Below, piece by piece: positions 45,457-54,932 of a DNA stretch of 64,000 nucleotides; positions within the stretch are counted from its first letter, which is position 1; the number at the start of each line of letters is the position of its first letter. The notes below the pieces were generated by a model. It saw only the letters and a list, made by a program, of their open reading frames with translations. It had not been told where the DNA came from and ran no database searches. Source of the stretch: Bryobacterales bacterium (GTDB taxonomy: Bacteria; Acidobacteriota; Terriglobia; Bryobacterales; Bryobacteraceae); NCBI GenBank assembly GCA_020847045.1, contig JADLCT010000052.1, forward strand, positions 1 to 64,000. Direction: 5' to 3'. The position numbers and the translations under genes are program-made.

Positions 45457-48400
45457 GTGGGCTCAAATCGTATTATCTGGCTGATGCTGTTGACGGGCAT
45501 CTGCAATGTTGGCCTTTGGTCTCAGTCGTTTACCGGTAGTGTGAACGGCCATGTATCGGACGCATCGGGGTCCGCAGTGGGCGGCGCCAACGTTCTGGTG
45601 ACCGACCGTGACCGCGGCACATCGTTCCGGGCCCTCTCGGATGGCTCCGGCCGGTTTGTCGTCACGGCCCTGCCGCCAGGGAACTATGTCCTTACGGTCG
45701 AGTCGCCTGGCTTCAAGAAGTTTGCCAGTGAGGGATTCACGATCGCCGTCCAGGAACAACGCACGGTGAATGCCAGACTGGAGGTGGGCGACGTCTCGAC
45801 CACGGTGGAGGTGGCGGGCTCGGCCGCGCTGGTGAACACGACGATCGCCAACCTCGGCCAGGTGATCGAAAACAAGTACATCCTGGAGCTGCCGAACCTG
45901 GGACGGAACTCGATGAGCCTGTCCTATCTGACGCCGGGTGTAGTCGGCTCGGGCGGGCGGCGCGGCGACAGCAACACGAATTTCAGCGCCAACGGCTCGC
46001 GCAACTCCACCTCCGACGTGCTGATCGACGGCGCGACGGTGACCACGGTGGAGCAGAACTCCGGCATCACCGATCTGAAGTTTTCGCCGTCGGTGGACGT
46101 GGTGCAGGAGTTCAAGATGCAGACGAACTTCTTTTCGGCCGAGTACGGCCAAACCGGCGGCGCGGTGGTGAACATGGTCACCCGCTCGGGGACTAACGAT
46201 TTCCATGGAACCGGTTACTACTTCATGCGCGATGCCAAGTTGAACGCCAACGACTGGTTCTCGAACCGTGCGGGCCGCGCCATTCCCTCGTTTCACCGCG
46301 ACCAGTTGGGCGGCGTGCTGGGCGGCCCAGTGATTCGCAACAAGACGTTCTTCTTTGGCGCGTACGAGTACACGACGCAGGAGAGCCCCACCAGCCAACA
46401 GGCCACGCTGCCGACAGCCGAGCAACTGGCGGGCAACTTTTCGCAGACCTTCAACGCCTCGGGCCAGTTGATGCAACTGTTCGACCCGTACAACACCACC
46501 ACCAACGCGGCCGGCACCATTTTGCGAACTCCGCTCGCGGGCAACCTCGTTCCGGTCTCGCGAATGAACCCTGTGGCGTTGAAGGCGCTCTCCTACCTGC
46601 CCAAGCCCAACCAGCAGGGGACGGCTTTCACGAACGCCAACAACTGGTTCAACCAGGGCATCAACACGAGCACGGCGCACCAGATCACGGCCAAGGGCGA
46701 TCACAATTTCAACCAGTCCAATCGCGTCGGCGGCCGCTGGAGCAATCAGCGCAGTAATGGCGGGAACCCGAACCTGTTCGGCGACGGCAACCCGGCCTAC
46801 TTTACGGGCGGGACGAACTTCACGCGCACGCAGTCCATGGTGGCCGACTACACGCGCGTGATCAGCGCCAGCACGCTCTTCGTGTTCCGCTACGGCTACA
46901 CCTATTCGAACTACGGCCGCAAGCCCTTCTTCGACACCTTCGATCCAACCACGCTCGGATTCGCGTCGAATCTGAAAGAGAACGCCACCAACCTGGTTTT
47001 CCCCCGGTTCGGGCCTGCCGGATTCACGGAGTTCGGCACGTCTGGCTATTGGATCATGGATCGGCAGGAAGCGGTTCATCACTGGTCGGGTTCGCTCAGC
47101 AAGTTCATCGGCGCGCACAACCTGAAGGTAGGCGGCGAGCGCCGTTACAACCGGCTCGACTACTCACAGCCGGGCCACCCTTCCGGCAATTTCAGCTTTT
47201 CGCGCAGCGTCACCTGCGCGGACCGGTTCACCTGCCCCGGCAATCAGGGTAACGGACTTGCTTCAATGCTTCTGGGCTGGACCACGGGCAGCAACTACCA
47301 CATCGAGTCCAAGGCTTTCTCGCGTTCCGCCTATTGGGGCTTCTACCTGCAGGATGACTGGCGGGTGACCAGCAAGCTCACCATCAACCTCGGGCTGCGC
47401 TACGACTTCGACGTGCCGCGCTGGGAATTGGAGAACCGGTACAGCTATTGGGATCTGGACGCGCAGTCGCCGGTGAAGGCGGCGGGTTACGATACGCGCG
47501 GCGTCATCAAGTTCGTCGACGACAAGAAGCGCTCGCCGTTCATCGCCGACCGCAACAACTGGCAGCCGCGCATCGGTTTCGCCTACGCGCTGGACTCCAA
47601 GACGTCGATCCGCTCCGGCTATGGCCTGTTCTACACGCTGTCGCGAGCCACGGTGTTCGGCCGTCCGGGTACGGGCTTCACGATCAACTCGCCGGTGAAC
47701 TGGTCGTTGGACGGCAACGCCACGTTGAACACGCAACTGAACAATCCATTCCCGAACGGTGTGCTGCGGCCTCCGGGGCGCAGCGAAGGCGACGCCACGC
47801 TGCTGGGGTTCGGCGCGGGCACGATTCTGGGCAGCAACAACCGCAACCCCGAATACCATTCCTGGAACTTCTCGATTCAGCGCGAGTTGCCGCTGCAATC
47901 GGTGATCGAGGTGAACTACACGGGCAGCCGCGGCACCCACCTGTTCATGCCGGTCACGACGTTGTCGCCACTGTCGCCGCAGAATTGGGGGCTGGGCCGT
48001 ACGGCGTTGAATCAGTTGGTGCCGAATCCGCTATATGGCCAGATTACGGATTCGCGCTCGGCGTTGAGCCTGCCAACGGTGACGCGCGTGCGCACGCTGC
48101 GGCCGATGCCTCACTTCGATGGCACCAGCGTCGGCCAGGCCGAACCGGCGCGGGGCGACTCGAACTATCACGCCCTGCAATTGAAGTGGGAGAAGCGGTT
48201 CAGCAAGGGGCTGACCATGCTGACGCACTACACGTGGTCGAAGATGATCGACAACGTGTCGCACAGCTCGGGCAACGTCTCCTGGCTGGGCGGTTCCACG
48301 TCGTTGCAGAATATTTGGGACCTTCGCGGCGAGCGGGCGTTGTCGGCCCATGACATCGCCGGACGCTTCGTGCTCACCGGTTCCTACGAATTGCCTATTG

Positions 48401-48903
48401 GCCATAAGCGTCCGTTCGGCTCCGATATGAACCGGGTGCTGAACTGGTTCGTGGGCGGTTGGAACGTAAGCGGCGTATTTCTGAAGCAGAGCGGGATGCC
48501 GCTGCAGGTGACCCAGTCCGGTGGGGCCATCTGGGATGGCACGCAGAGGCCGAACCTGGTGGGCGACCCGAGCACGTCGGGGCGCGTGCAGGACCGGTTG
48601 ACCGGTTACTTCAACCGGGCCGCCTTCACGCAACCGGCGCCTGACGTGCCGGGCAGCGCGCCGCGCGACCTGAACTACAGGGGCCCTGGCATCACCACGC
48701 TGGACGCCGCGTTGCTGAAGAGCGTGAACGTCCGCGAAGGCCATCGCATCGAGGTCCGGCTGGAGGCGACCAACGTCACCAACACGCCCATGTTCGGCGA
48801 TCCGGCGGGTTCGTTCGGCGCCACCAACTTCGGCCAGATCACCGGCCTGCGCAGCGGCGTCGGCCCGCGCAACATGCAGTTTGGCTTGAAGTATTATTTC
48901 TGA
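45457..48903 (+). CDS. TonB-dependent receptor, Oar-like, with N-terminal carboxypeptidase-regulatory domain
   Basis: This 1148-residue outer-membrane protein has a signal peptide (about 1-22), a beta-sandwich regulatory domain (about 23-105, SGSAVGGANVLVTDRD...ALPPGNYVLTVESPGFKKF), a plug domain (about 110-245), then a long beta-barrel ending in Phe (GLKYYF). Such receptors are strongly expanded in Acidobacteriota; the ligand is often a glycan or siderophore. The start is GTG at 45457 with GGGGAGG a few nt upstream; the earlier TTG/ATG in frame lie before this site. The amidohydrolase, sulfatase and peptidase downstream could process its ligand. Confidence 0.93.
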   Translation: MGSNRIIWLMLLTGICNVGLWSQSFTGSVNGHVSDASGSAVGGANVLVTDRDRGTSFRALSDGSGRFVVTALPPGNYVLTVESPGFKKFASEGFTIAVQEQRTVNARLEVGDVSTTVEVAGSAALVNTTIANLGQVIENKYILELPNLGRNSMSLSYLTPGVVGSGGRRGDSNTNFSANGSRNSTSDVLIDGATVTTVEQNSGITDLKFSPSVDVVQEFKMQTNFFSAEYGQTGGAVVNMVTRSGTNDFHGTGYYFMRDAKLNANDWFSNRAGRAIPSFHRDQLGGVLGGPVIRNKTFFFGAYEYTTQESPTSQQATLPTAEQLAGNFSQTFNASGQLMQLFDPYNTTTNAAGTILRTPLAGNLVPVSRMNPVALKALSYLPKPNQQGTAFTNANNWFNQGINTSTAHQITAKGDHNFNQSNRVGGRWSNQRSNGGNPNLFGDGNPAYFTGGTNFTRTQSMVADYTRVISASTLFVFRYGYTYSNYGRKPFFDTFDPTTLGFASNLKENATNLVFPRFGPAGFTEFGTSGYWIMDRQEAVHHWSGSLSKFIGAHNLKVGGERRYNRLDYSQPGHPSGNFSFSRSVTCADRFTCPGNQGNGLASMLLGWTTGSNYHIESKAFSRSAYWGFYLQDDWRVTSKLTINLGLRYDFDVPRWELENRYSYWDLDAQSPVKAAGYDTRGVIKFVDDKKRSPFIADRNNWQPRIGFAYALDSKTSIRSGYGLFYTLSRATVFGRPGTGFTINSPVNWSLDGNATLNTQLNNPFPNGVLRPPGRSEGDATLLGFGAGTILGSNNRNPEYHSWNFSIQRELPLQSVIEVNYTGSRGTHLFMPVTTLSPLSPQNWGLGRTALNQLVPNPLYGQITDSRSALSLPTVTRVRTLRPMPHFDGTSVGQAEPARGDSNYHALQLKWEKRFSKGLTMLTHYTWSKMIDNVSHSSGNVSWLGGSTSLQNIWDLRGERALSAHDIAGRFVLTGSYELPIGHKRPFGSDMNRVLNWFVGGWNVSGVFLKQSGMPLQVTQSGGAIWDGTQRPNLVGDPSTSGRVQDRLTGYFNRAAFTQPAPDVPGSAPRDLNYRGPGITTLDAALLKSVNVREGHRIEVRLEATNVTNTPMFGDPAGSFGATNFGQITGLRSGVGPRNMQFGLKYYF

Positions 48904-48930
48904 CCCGCCAAGAGCGCGCCGGAAACGTAA

Positions 48931-48954
48931 GAGCCTCGCCCGCGGGCGGGGCTC
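48931..48954 (+). terminator. hairpin terminator after the TonB receptor gene
   Basis: GAGCC-TCGCCCGCGGGCGG-GGCTC forms a nearly perfect GC-rich stem of about 12 pairs, 28 nt after the stop codon. The T tract is weak (TCGCCGTTCTG), so termination may be partial or assisted. Confidence 0.6.
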
Positions 48955-48986
48955 TCGCCGTTCTGACGCGCCGCCGCCATCCGTTC

Positions 48987-48992
48987 TACACT
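48987..48992 (+). promoter_or_regulatory. -10 box, leaderless start of the amidohydrolase
   Basis: TACACT ends 6 nt before the ATG at 48999, so the predicted transcription start coincides with the A of the ATG. Confidence 0.5.
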
Positions 48993-48998
48993 CACCGT

Positions 48999-50249
48999 AT
49001 GCATGCTCCTCGTCTTGCCGGCGCGGCCTTCGGGCTGTTCGCACTTCTCTCCGCTCAGACTCCGCAATATGACCTGCTGATCAAAGGCGGCACGGTCATC
49101 GACCCCAAGAACAACCGCAACGCCTTGCTCGACGTGGCTGTGGCGGGCGGCAAGATCGCCCGCGTGGCGGCGGACATTCCAGCCAGCCAGGCGCGCCGCG
49201 TGGCCGATGCGCGTGGCTACTATGTCACACCCGGACTCATCGACATTCATGCCCACGTTTACGCCGGCACCGGAGACAAGGTGCTTGCGGGCGATCAAAG
49301 CGTCTATCCCGACGGCTTCAGTTTCCGCACGGGTGTCACGACGCTGGTGGACGCCGGAACCTCCGGCGCCGTGAACTTCGCCGATTTTCGCGACCGCGTC
49401 ATTGTGCGCGCCCAAACCCGCGTGCTGGCCATGTTGAACATCGTCGGCACGGGCATGGGCACGCTGCCGGAGAGCGATACCGGCGGCATGAGCGTGGAAA
49501 ACACGATCCGCGTGGGCAAGGCCAATCCCACGCTGGTGGTCGGCATCAAGACAGCGCACTACACGCATAAGGACTGGACCGCCGTGGAGCGCGCGGTGAA
49601 GGCGGCCGAAGGGCTGAACGTTCCCGTAATGGTCGACTTTGGAAACAATCATCCGGAGCGGCCCATTGGCACGCTGTTCATGGAGAAGCTGCGCCCAGGT
49701 GATCTCTATACGCACTGCTTCAGCGGGCTGAGGGATGAGATGGTGGACGGCAAGCTGAACGCCGCGATGCTGCAAGGCCGCAGGCGCGGCATTCTGTTCG
49801 ATGTTGGCCACGGCGGCGGCAGCTTCTCGTGGCATGTGGCGCATGCCGCCAAGGCCGCGGGCTTCTGGCCGGATACGATTTCCACGGACCTGCACACGGG
49901 CTCGATGAACGCAGGCATGAAGGACATGGCCACGACGATGTCGAAGATGCTGGTGCTCGGCATGCCTCTGGCGCAGGTGATCGAAACCTCCACGTGGGCT
50001 GCCGCCAAGGCCATTAAGCGCGCCGAGCTTGGCCACCTCACCGAAGGCTCCGAAGCCGACGTGACCGTTCTTTCGGTGGACCAGGGCAAGTTCGGCTATG
50101 TCGATAGCTTTGGCGCGCGCATGAACGGCAACCAGAAGATCACCGCGCAACTCACCGTGCGCGCCGGCAGGGTGGTGTACGACCTGAACGGCATCTCTGC
50201 GCCCGACTGGACGACGGTGCCGGCCCGCCGGCCGCGCGGTCCAAGGTAA
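48999..50249 (+). CDS. exported amidohydrolase (dihydroorotase-like)
   Basis: This 416-residue metal-dependent hydrolase has a short signal peptide (about 1-20, LLSAQ). Composite N-terminal domain YDLLIKGGTVIDPKNN leads to the metal motif DIHAH (His84, His86); Lys in VVGIKTAHYTH is the likely carboxylated bridging residue, THCFSG and VGHGGG supply His ligands, and STDLHTGSMNAG the catalytic Asp. The C-terminal segment GHLTEGSEADVTVL is typical of the superfamily. It resembles enzymes that cut N-acyl or cyclic amide bonds in the periplasm. It is followed by a sulfatase with its own promoter. Confidence 0.9.
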   Translation: MHAPRLAGAAFGLFALLSAQTPQYDLLIKGGTVIDPKNNRNALLDVAVAGGKIARVAADIPASQARRVADARGYYVTPGLIDIHAHVYAGTGDKVLAGDQSVYPDGFSFRTGVTTLVDAGTSGAVNFADFRDRVIVRAQTRVLAMLNIVGTGMGTLPESDTGGMSVENTIRVGKANPTLVVGIKTAHYTHKDWTAVERAVKAAEGLNVPVMVDFGNNHPERPIGTLFMEKLRPGDLYTHCFSGLRDEMVDGKLNAAMLQGRRRGILFDVGHGGGSFSWHVAHAAKAAGFWPDTISTDLHTGSMNAGMKDMATTMSKMLVLGMPLAQVIETSTWAAAKAIKRAELGHLTEGSEADVTVLSVDQGKFGYVDSFGARMNGNQKITAQLTVRAGRVVYDLNGISAPDWTTVPARRPRGPR

Positions 50250-50279
50250 AGAGCGCCCCGCGCCGCATGGCAGTGCGGG

Positions 50280-50285
50280 TACAAT
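50280..50285 (+). promoter_or_regulatory. -10 box, near-leaderless start of the sulfatase
   Basis: TACAAT ends 9 nt before the ATG at 50295, predicting a 2-3 nt leader. Confidence 0.5.
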
Positions 50286-50294
50286 GCTCGCGTC

Positions 50295-51593
50295 ATGCTG
50301 CGCCGCACTTTTTTGCAAGCCGCTCCGCTGGCCGCCGCCACTCAGGCCGCCAGCCGTCCGCCCAACATCGTCTTCTTTCTAGCCGACGACATGGGCTATG
50401 GCGATCTGGGCTGCTACGGCTCACGCGAGATCCGGACGCCGCACATCGACCGTCTGGCGCGGCAGGGCGTTCGTTTCACCTCTGCCTATGCCAACGGCCC
50501 CGTCTGCACGCCCACGCGCACGGCGTTCCTGACAGGACGTTACCAACAGCGGTTCGGTCCGGCGCTCGAATGGGCGTTCGGACCGGCCAATAACAAGACC
50601 GCGGGCTTGCGGCCGGAAGACGGCGTGCTGCCTCGCGCCTTGCGGCCGCTTGGCTACAAAAGCGCCTGCATCGGCAAGTGGCATCTTGGATGGAGCCCGC
50701 AATTCCGCCCCCCCGCGCATGGTTTCGATGAGTCTTTCGGCATCCTGCTGGGCAATGCCGACATGTACTCGCACAAGTATCACGACGGCTCGGATGATCT
50801 GTGGGAGAACGGCGAGCCGGTGCGCCGTGAAGGCTACCTGACGGAGTTGATCGCCGAAAAGGCCGTCTCCTTTGTCGAGCGCCACGCGGGCTCGCCCTTT
50901 TTCTTGTATGTGCCGTTCAACGCCGTGCACTGGCCCTTCCAACCTCCCGGCCAGCCGGCCGGCATCCGCACGCCGCAAAACTGGCGCGACGGAGAGCGCG
51001 CCGATTATGTGCGCATGACCGAGGCGATGGATACGGCCGTGGGCCGCGTGATGAATGCTCTGGCGGGCAAAGGTTTGGATCGCGACACGCTGGTGATCTT
51101 TACCAACGACAACGGCGGCGAGCGGCTCTCCGACAGCGGCCCGTTGTTTCACGTGAAGGGCACGGTGTTTGAAGGCGGCATCCGCGTGCCGGCCATCGCG
51201 CGCTGGCCCGGAATGATTCCCGCCGGACGCGCCACGGCGCAGCAGGCGATCACAATGGATTTCACGGCAACCATACTGGCCGCCGCCGGAGCAGCGCCGC
51301 CTCCGGGCATCACGCTGGACGGCGAGAACCTGATGCCCGTGCTGTCCGGACGCGAGCCCGTGCGCGAGCGTTCCTTCTTTTGGCGGGTACGCCAGCCGGG
51401 CCGCAACCAGTTGGCCGCGCGGCGCGGCCGGTGGAAGTACATCGACGACAACACAGGCAACCGCGGCTTCCCCGAACTGCTCTTCGACGTTGAGGCTGAT
51501 CCCGGCGAACGCCGCAACCTCTATTACCGCCATCAGGACATCGCGCGTTCTTTGCGCGAAGAGGCGCTGCGCTGGGAGGCTTCGGTATCCTAA
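50295..51593 (+). CDS. sulfatase (arylsulfatase family S1), exported
   Basis: This 432-residue enzyme hydrolyses sulfate esters, probably of sulfated glycans. The signal peptide (1-20) has a Tat-like MLRRTFLQAAPLAAATQA. The metal-binding FLADDMGYGDLGCYGS and the maturation motif CTPTR (Cys71-Arg75) predict formylglycine generation at Cys71; FTNDNGGERLSD and GSPFFLYVPFNAVHWP are also typical. The maturase is not in the window. The gene precedes the DUF885 peptidase by 5 nt, so they are co-transcribed. Confidence 0.94.
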   Translation: MLRRTFLQAAPLAAATQAASRPPNIVFFLADDMGYGDLGCYGSREIRTPHIDRLARQGVRFTSAYANGPVCTPTRTAFLTGRYQQRFGPALEWAFGPANNKTAGLRPEDGVLPRALRPLGYKSACIGKWHLGWSPQFRPPAHGFDESFGILLGNADMYSHKYHDGSDDLWENGEPVRREGYLTELIAEKAVSFVERHAGSPFFLYVPFNAVHWPFQPPGQPAGIRTPQNWRDGERADYVRMTEAMDTAVGRVMNALAGKGLDRDTLVIFTNDNGGERLSDSGPLFHVKGTVFEGGIRVPAIARWPGMIPAGRATAQQAITMDFTATILAAAGAAPPPGITLDGENLMPVLSGREPVRERSFFWRVRQPGRNQLAARRGRWKYIDDNTGNRGFPELLFDVEADPGERRNLYYRHQDIARSLREEALRWEASVS

Positions 51594-51598
51594 CGGCC

Positions 51599-53338
51599 AT
51601 GTGGCGTTTCCTGCTTGTTCTGGCTTGCCTGCCGCTGTGGGCGCAAAACCCGGTGGTGGAACTGAACAACCTGTACCGCGAGTACTACGAGTTCAGCCTG
51701 CGCGAGTTTCCCGAGAACGCCACCAGCGCGGGCCGCACCGAATATAACGGACGCTGGACCGATCACTCCCCGGCCGCCGTCGAGCGGCGCCGCACCGCGT
51801 ACCGCGGCTTTCTCGAACGCGCCAGACGTTACGCGCCGGCGGCATTGCCGGTCTCTGAACGCCTGAACCAACGGCTGTTTGCCGATCTGCTCGAACGTGA
51901 GCTGTCGGATCTCGATCTGGGCTCGTACTACATGACGGCAAGCCACTATGGCGGCGTTGTGCGCAGCGTGCCGGCGGCATTCGACGCCGCGCCGTCCCGC
52001 ACCGTGAAGGACTTCGAGGACCGTATCGCGCGGCTGGAAACAGCGCCGCAACTGATCGGTGGCATGATCGCGGCGGCCCAGGAGGGGCTGAAGCGGAAGT
52101 TGCAGATGCCCCGCCGCAGTGTGGAACTGGCCGCCAGGATCTACGCGGCGCAGGCCGAGCCCGACGTGGCGCGCGCGCCTCTGCTGAAGGCGTTCCGAGA
52201 GATGCCGGTGTCGATTCCGGAAGCCGTGCGCGCGCAGTTGCGCACTCGCGCCGAAAACGCCTACCAAGTATCCTACCTGCCCGCCTGGCGAAAGCTCGCC
52301 GCCTATCTGCGCGATACCTACGCTCCGGCCACGCGCTCTTCAGACGGCATGAGCGGCAACTACAATGGCGCCGAACTCTATCAGGTAATGATCCGCCGGC
52401 ACACCACGACGAAACTCAGCGCACGGGAGATTCACGAGATTGGCCTGCGCGAGGTGGACCGGCTGCAAAAAGCCATGGCGGAAATCCGGCGCTCGTCCGG
52501 TTTCACCGGCACGGCGGAGGAGTTCGATGCCAAGGTGCTGAACGCGCCCGGCCTGCGCTTCCGCGGCGAAGCGGAGATCCTCACGCACGGCCGCGATATC
52601 TCCAAACAGATCGATCCCCAGTTGCCCAAGCTGTTCAGGAAGCTTCCGCGGATGCCATATGGCGTCGAAGCCATCCCGGCCGCCGTCGCGCGGACCATGG
52701 CGCCGCACTACCGGGCGCCCGCGTTGGACGGCTCGCGCGCGGGCTACTTTTATCTGCGCACGGTGGACCCGGAGAGCCAGTCGCGCTGCTGCATGGCGTC
52801 GCTCATTCTGCACGAAGCCGTTCCCGGCCATCACCTGCAGGTCGCCCTGGCGCGCGAAATGGAGAACGTGCCGGACTTCCGCAGAATGGCCGGCTACACG
52901 GCATACAGCGAGGGATGGGGCCTGTATGCCGAGTCGCTCGGCGATGAACTGGGCGTGTACGGCAGCCCGCTCGAACGCTACGGGCGCTACCAAACCGAGA
53001 TCATGCGCGCCGCGCGCCTCGTGGTGGACACAGGCGTGCATGCTCTGGGATGGACGCGCGAGCAGATGATCGCCGCGATGCAGCCGGCCAAAGGCGGTTG
53101 GATGAACGACGACTTCATCGCCAGTGAAGTGGACCGCTACATCGCCATGCCAGGACAGGCTCTGGCCTATAAGATCGGCGGGTTGCGCATAGAAGCGTTG
53201 CGGCGGAAGGCGGAGCGGACGCTGGGCGCGCGGTTCGACACGCGCGAATTTCACGACGTGGTGTTGCGCAACGGCGCCCTGCCGCTGGATATTTTGGAGG
53301 AAGAGGTGAACAACTGGCTTGCCGCCAAGGGGCGCTAG
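51599..53338 (+). CDS. DUF885 family exported metallopeptidase-like protein
   Basis: This 579-residue protein has a signal peptide (1-15, LPLWAQ) and the DUF885 metal motif HEAVPGHH (His405-His412) followed by YSEGWGLYAESLG, which contains the third ligand Glu. The N-terminal half is helical. DUF885 proteins are numerous in Acidobacteriota and are thought to be peptidases related to the M32/M3-like fold, but substrates are unknown. Its start lies 5 nt after the sulfatase stop. A fatty-acid desaturase pseudogene follows. Confidence 0.88.
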   Translation: MWRFLLVLACLPLWAQNPVVELNNLYREYYEFSLREFPENATSAGRTEYNGRWTDHSPAAVERRRTAYRGFLERARRYAPAALPVSERLNQRLFADLLERELSDLDLGSYYMTASHYGGVVRSVPAAFDAAPSRTVKDFEDRIARLETAPQLIGGMIAAAQEGLKRKLQMPRRSVELAARIYAAQAEPDVARAPLLKAFREMPVSIPEAVRAQLRTRAENAYQVSYLPAWRKLAAYLRDTYAPATRSSDGMSGNYNGAELYQVMIRRHTTTKLSAREIHEIGLREVDRLQKAMAEIRRSSGFTGTAEEFDAKVLNAPGLRFRGEAEILTHGRDISKQIDPQLPKLFRKLPRMPYGVEAIPAAVARTMAPHYRAPALDGSRAGYFYLRTVDPESQSRCCMASLILHEAVPGHHLQVALAREMENVPDFRRMAGYTAYSEGWGLYAESLGDELGVYGSPLERYGRYQTEIMRAARLVVDTGVHALGWTREQMIAAMQPAKGGWMNDDFIASEVDRYIAMPGQALAYKIGGLRIEALRRKAERTLGARFDTREFHDVVLRNGALPLDILEEEVNNWLAAKGR

Positions 53339-53349
53339 CCACGCCGTGC

Positions 53350-53825
53350 AGTATCCTGTACCTTTGCGCACCGCCACGCCGCCTGTCTGCTGGCGTTCTG
53401 GACGGGCGTAAGCTGGCCCGCCGCGGCGGTCTGCGCCTTCCTCTATCTTTTGCGCATGTTCGCCGTCATCGCCGGACTGCACCGTCCGTTATCGCACACC
53501 AACTATAAAACCTTGCGCTGGTTCCAGTTCACGCTGGCCTGGTGCGCGGCCATGAACGTGCAAAAAGGACCGCTCCGGTGGGCCTCGTTGCACCGCCACC
53601 ATCATGCCCAATCCGGCGCTGCTGAGGGGCGTGCTGTGTTACGTCTTCGGGCGATGGCTGGAAACGGTGCGCCCGGGCTGAGGCGCCACCGGCGTACCGG
53701 CGTTCGTGTGGGGATTTTTCATCTCCACCGTGCTCGTGCTGCTGTCGCGGGTGGGCGTTGTGTGGGATCTCAAGAAGCCGCCGCGCCGGGCTTACGAACT
53801 GGCGGGAAGAGCCAGGGCGGCTTGA
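53350..53825 (+). pseudogene. internally deleted fatty-acid (acyl-CoA) desaturase
   Basis: The 563-nt stretch between the DUF885 gene and the aldo/keto reductase contains remnants of a membrane desaturase in two frames. From about 53369 the frame reads LRMFAVIAGLHRPLSH then NYKTLRWFQF and QKGPLRWASLHRHHH, the first two His boxes of acyl-CoA desaturases. After about 53592 homology stops. In another frame from 53694, WGFFISTVLVL and then GVVWDLKKPP appear, which are the end of the mid-region and the C-terminus; the intervening third His box (HNNHH) and its flanks are missing. Two deletions plus a frameshift therefore inactivate it. An open frame from 53450 to 53890 is a mixture and not a gene. 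Confidence 0.8.
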
Positions 53826-53887
53826 CGTCAACCGCCGTCCGTCAGCCCCGTTCGCCAACCCCCATCGCTTCCGGCGCGCCTTCGCGC

Positions 53888-53893
53888 TAAGAT
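53888..53893 (+). promoter_or_regulatory. -10 box, leaderless start of the aldo/keto reductase
   Basis: TAAGAT ends 8 nt before the ATG at 53902, predicting a 1-2 nt leader. It also excludes starts further upstream in the open frame. Confidence 0.5.
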
Positions 53894-53901
53894 ATCCGGT
53901 C

Positions 53902-54876
53902 ATGAGCTTTACGCGACGCAACTTCCTGGAATCGGCGGCGCTCGCCGCGTCCGCCCGGACACTGCTGGCAGAGGAACTGGACAAGAAGTCGGGACTTCCC
54001 ACCCGCGTTCTGGGCAAGACGGGCGCGCGCGTCACCTGCGTGGCCTTTGGCTGTGGCAGCCGCCTGCTCTCCTACTCCGAGGAGGACGCGCAGACGGCGC
54101 TGGCGCGCGGCATGGAACTGGGCATCCGCTATCTCGACACGGCCTACAGCTACGGCAACGGCCGCTCCGAGGAGCGCGTCGGCAAGGCCATCGCGGGCAA
54201 GCGCAAGCAGTTGTGGATCGCCACCAAGATTCCCGACCGTACCTACGACGCCTTCATGCGCACGTTCGAGGGCAGCCTGAAGCGCGTGGGCGTCGATCAT
54301 TTCGACCTGGTGCACATTCATGGCCTTGCCAAGGGCGACGATCTGGCCGCTATCGAGGCGCCGGACGGCTGCCTGAAGGCGCTCTACAAGATTCGCGAGC
54401 AGAAGGTGGCGCGCTTCATCGGCGTCACCAGCCACACGGATCCCGAGACGCTGGCCACGGCATTGTCGCGGCACGACTTCGACTGCACACAAATGGCCTT
54501 GAACGCGGCCATGGCGGGCATGACCAATGGCCGTGGCGGCATGGTGATGAACCCCGAGCTGCAAACCAGCTTCGAGCAGACCGCGTTGCCCGTCGCGCTC
54601 AAGAAGAAGATGGGCGTGCTCGCGATGAAGGTCTTCGCGCAGGAACGGCTGGTGGGCAAAGCGCCCGTCGAGGGGCTGCTGCGCTACTCGCTGTCTCTGC
54701 CGGTGGCCGCCACGGTGCTGGGCATGCCGAAGTTCGAGCAGATCGAGGAGAACGTACAACTGGCCAAGTCGTTTTCGCCGCTTTCCAAGCCCGGCATGAA
54801 GGAGATGAGCGACAAGCTGAGCGTCCTGCACAAGGCTTCGCTGGACCGGTTTTTCGAGAACCATATAGACGCCTGA
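53902..54876 (+). CDS. aldo/keto reductase with twin-arginine signal
   Basis: This 324-residue TIM-barrel oxidoreductase begins with TRRNFLESAALAASA, a Tat-type signal that suggests export with bound cofactor. The catalytic tetrad is recognisable: Asp and Tyr in YLDTAYSYGNGRSEE, Lys in IATKIPDR and His in DLVHIHG. The C-terminal AATVLGMPKFEQIEENV is typical of the family. It probably reduces an aldehyde or ketone with NAD(P)H, although exported members may have another role. The preceding desaturase remnant is unrelated. Confidence 0.9.
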   Translation: MSFTRRNFLESAALAASARTLLAEELDKKSGLPTRVLGKTGARVTCVAFGCGSRLLSYSEEDAQTALARGMELGIRYLDTAYSYGNGRSEERVGKAIAGKRKQLWIATKIPDRTYDAFMRTFEGSLKRVGVDHFDLVHIHGLAKGDDLAAIEAPDGCLKALYKIREQKVARFIGVTSHTDPETLATALSRHDFDCTQMALNAAMAGMTNGRGGMVMNPELQTSFEQTALPVALKKKMGVLAMKVFAQERLVGKAPVEGLLRYSLSLPVAATVLGMPKFEQIEENVQLAKSFSPLSKPGMKEMSDKLSVLHKASLDRFFENHIDA

Positions 54877-54917
54877 CGGCGGCGCCTCCCCGGTGGGGTG
54901 CGGCGGCCGGGAATGGG

Positions 54918-54923
54918 TATAAT
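54918..54923 (+). promoter_or_regulatory. -10 box, near-leaderless start of the 54933 lipoprotein
   Basis: A consensus TATAAT ends 9 nt before the ATG at 54933, with a predicted leader of 2-3 nt and no Shine-Dalgarno sequence. Confidence 0.55.
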
Positions 54924-54932
54924 TGCCCTGTA

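Noticed and set aside
53450-53890. A 146-codon open frame as an intact gene.
   Set aside because: Only its first 45-50 residues match a desaturase; the remainder is out of frame with the recognisable C-terminal remnant.
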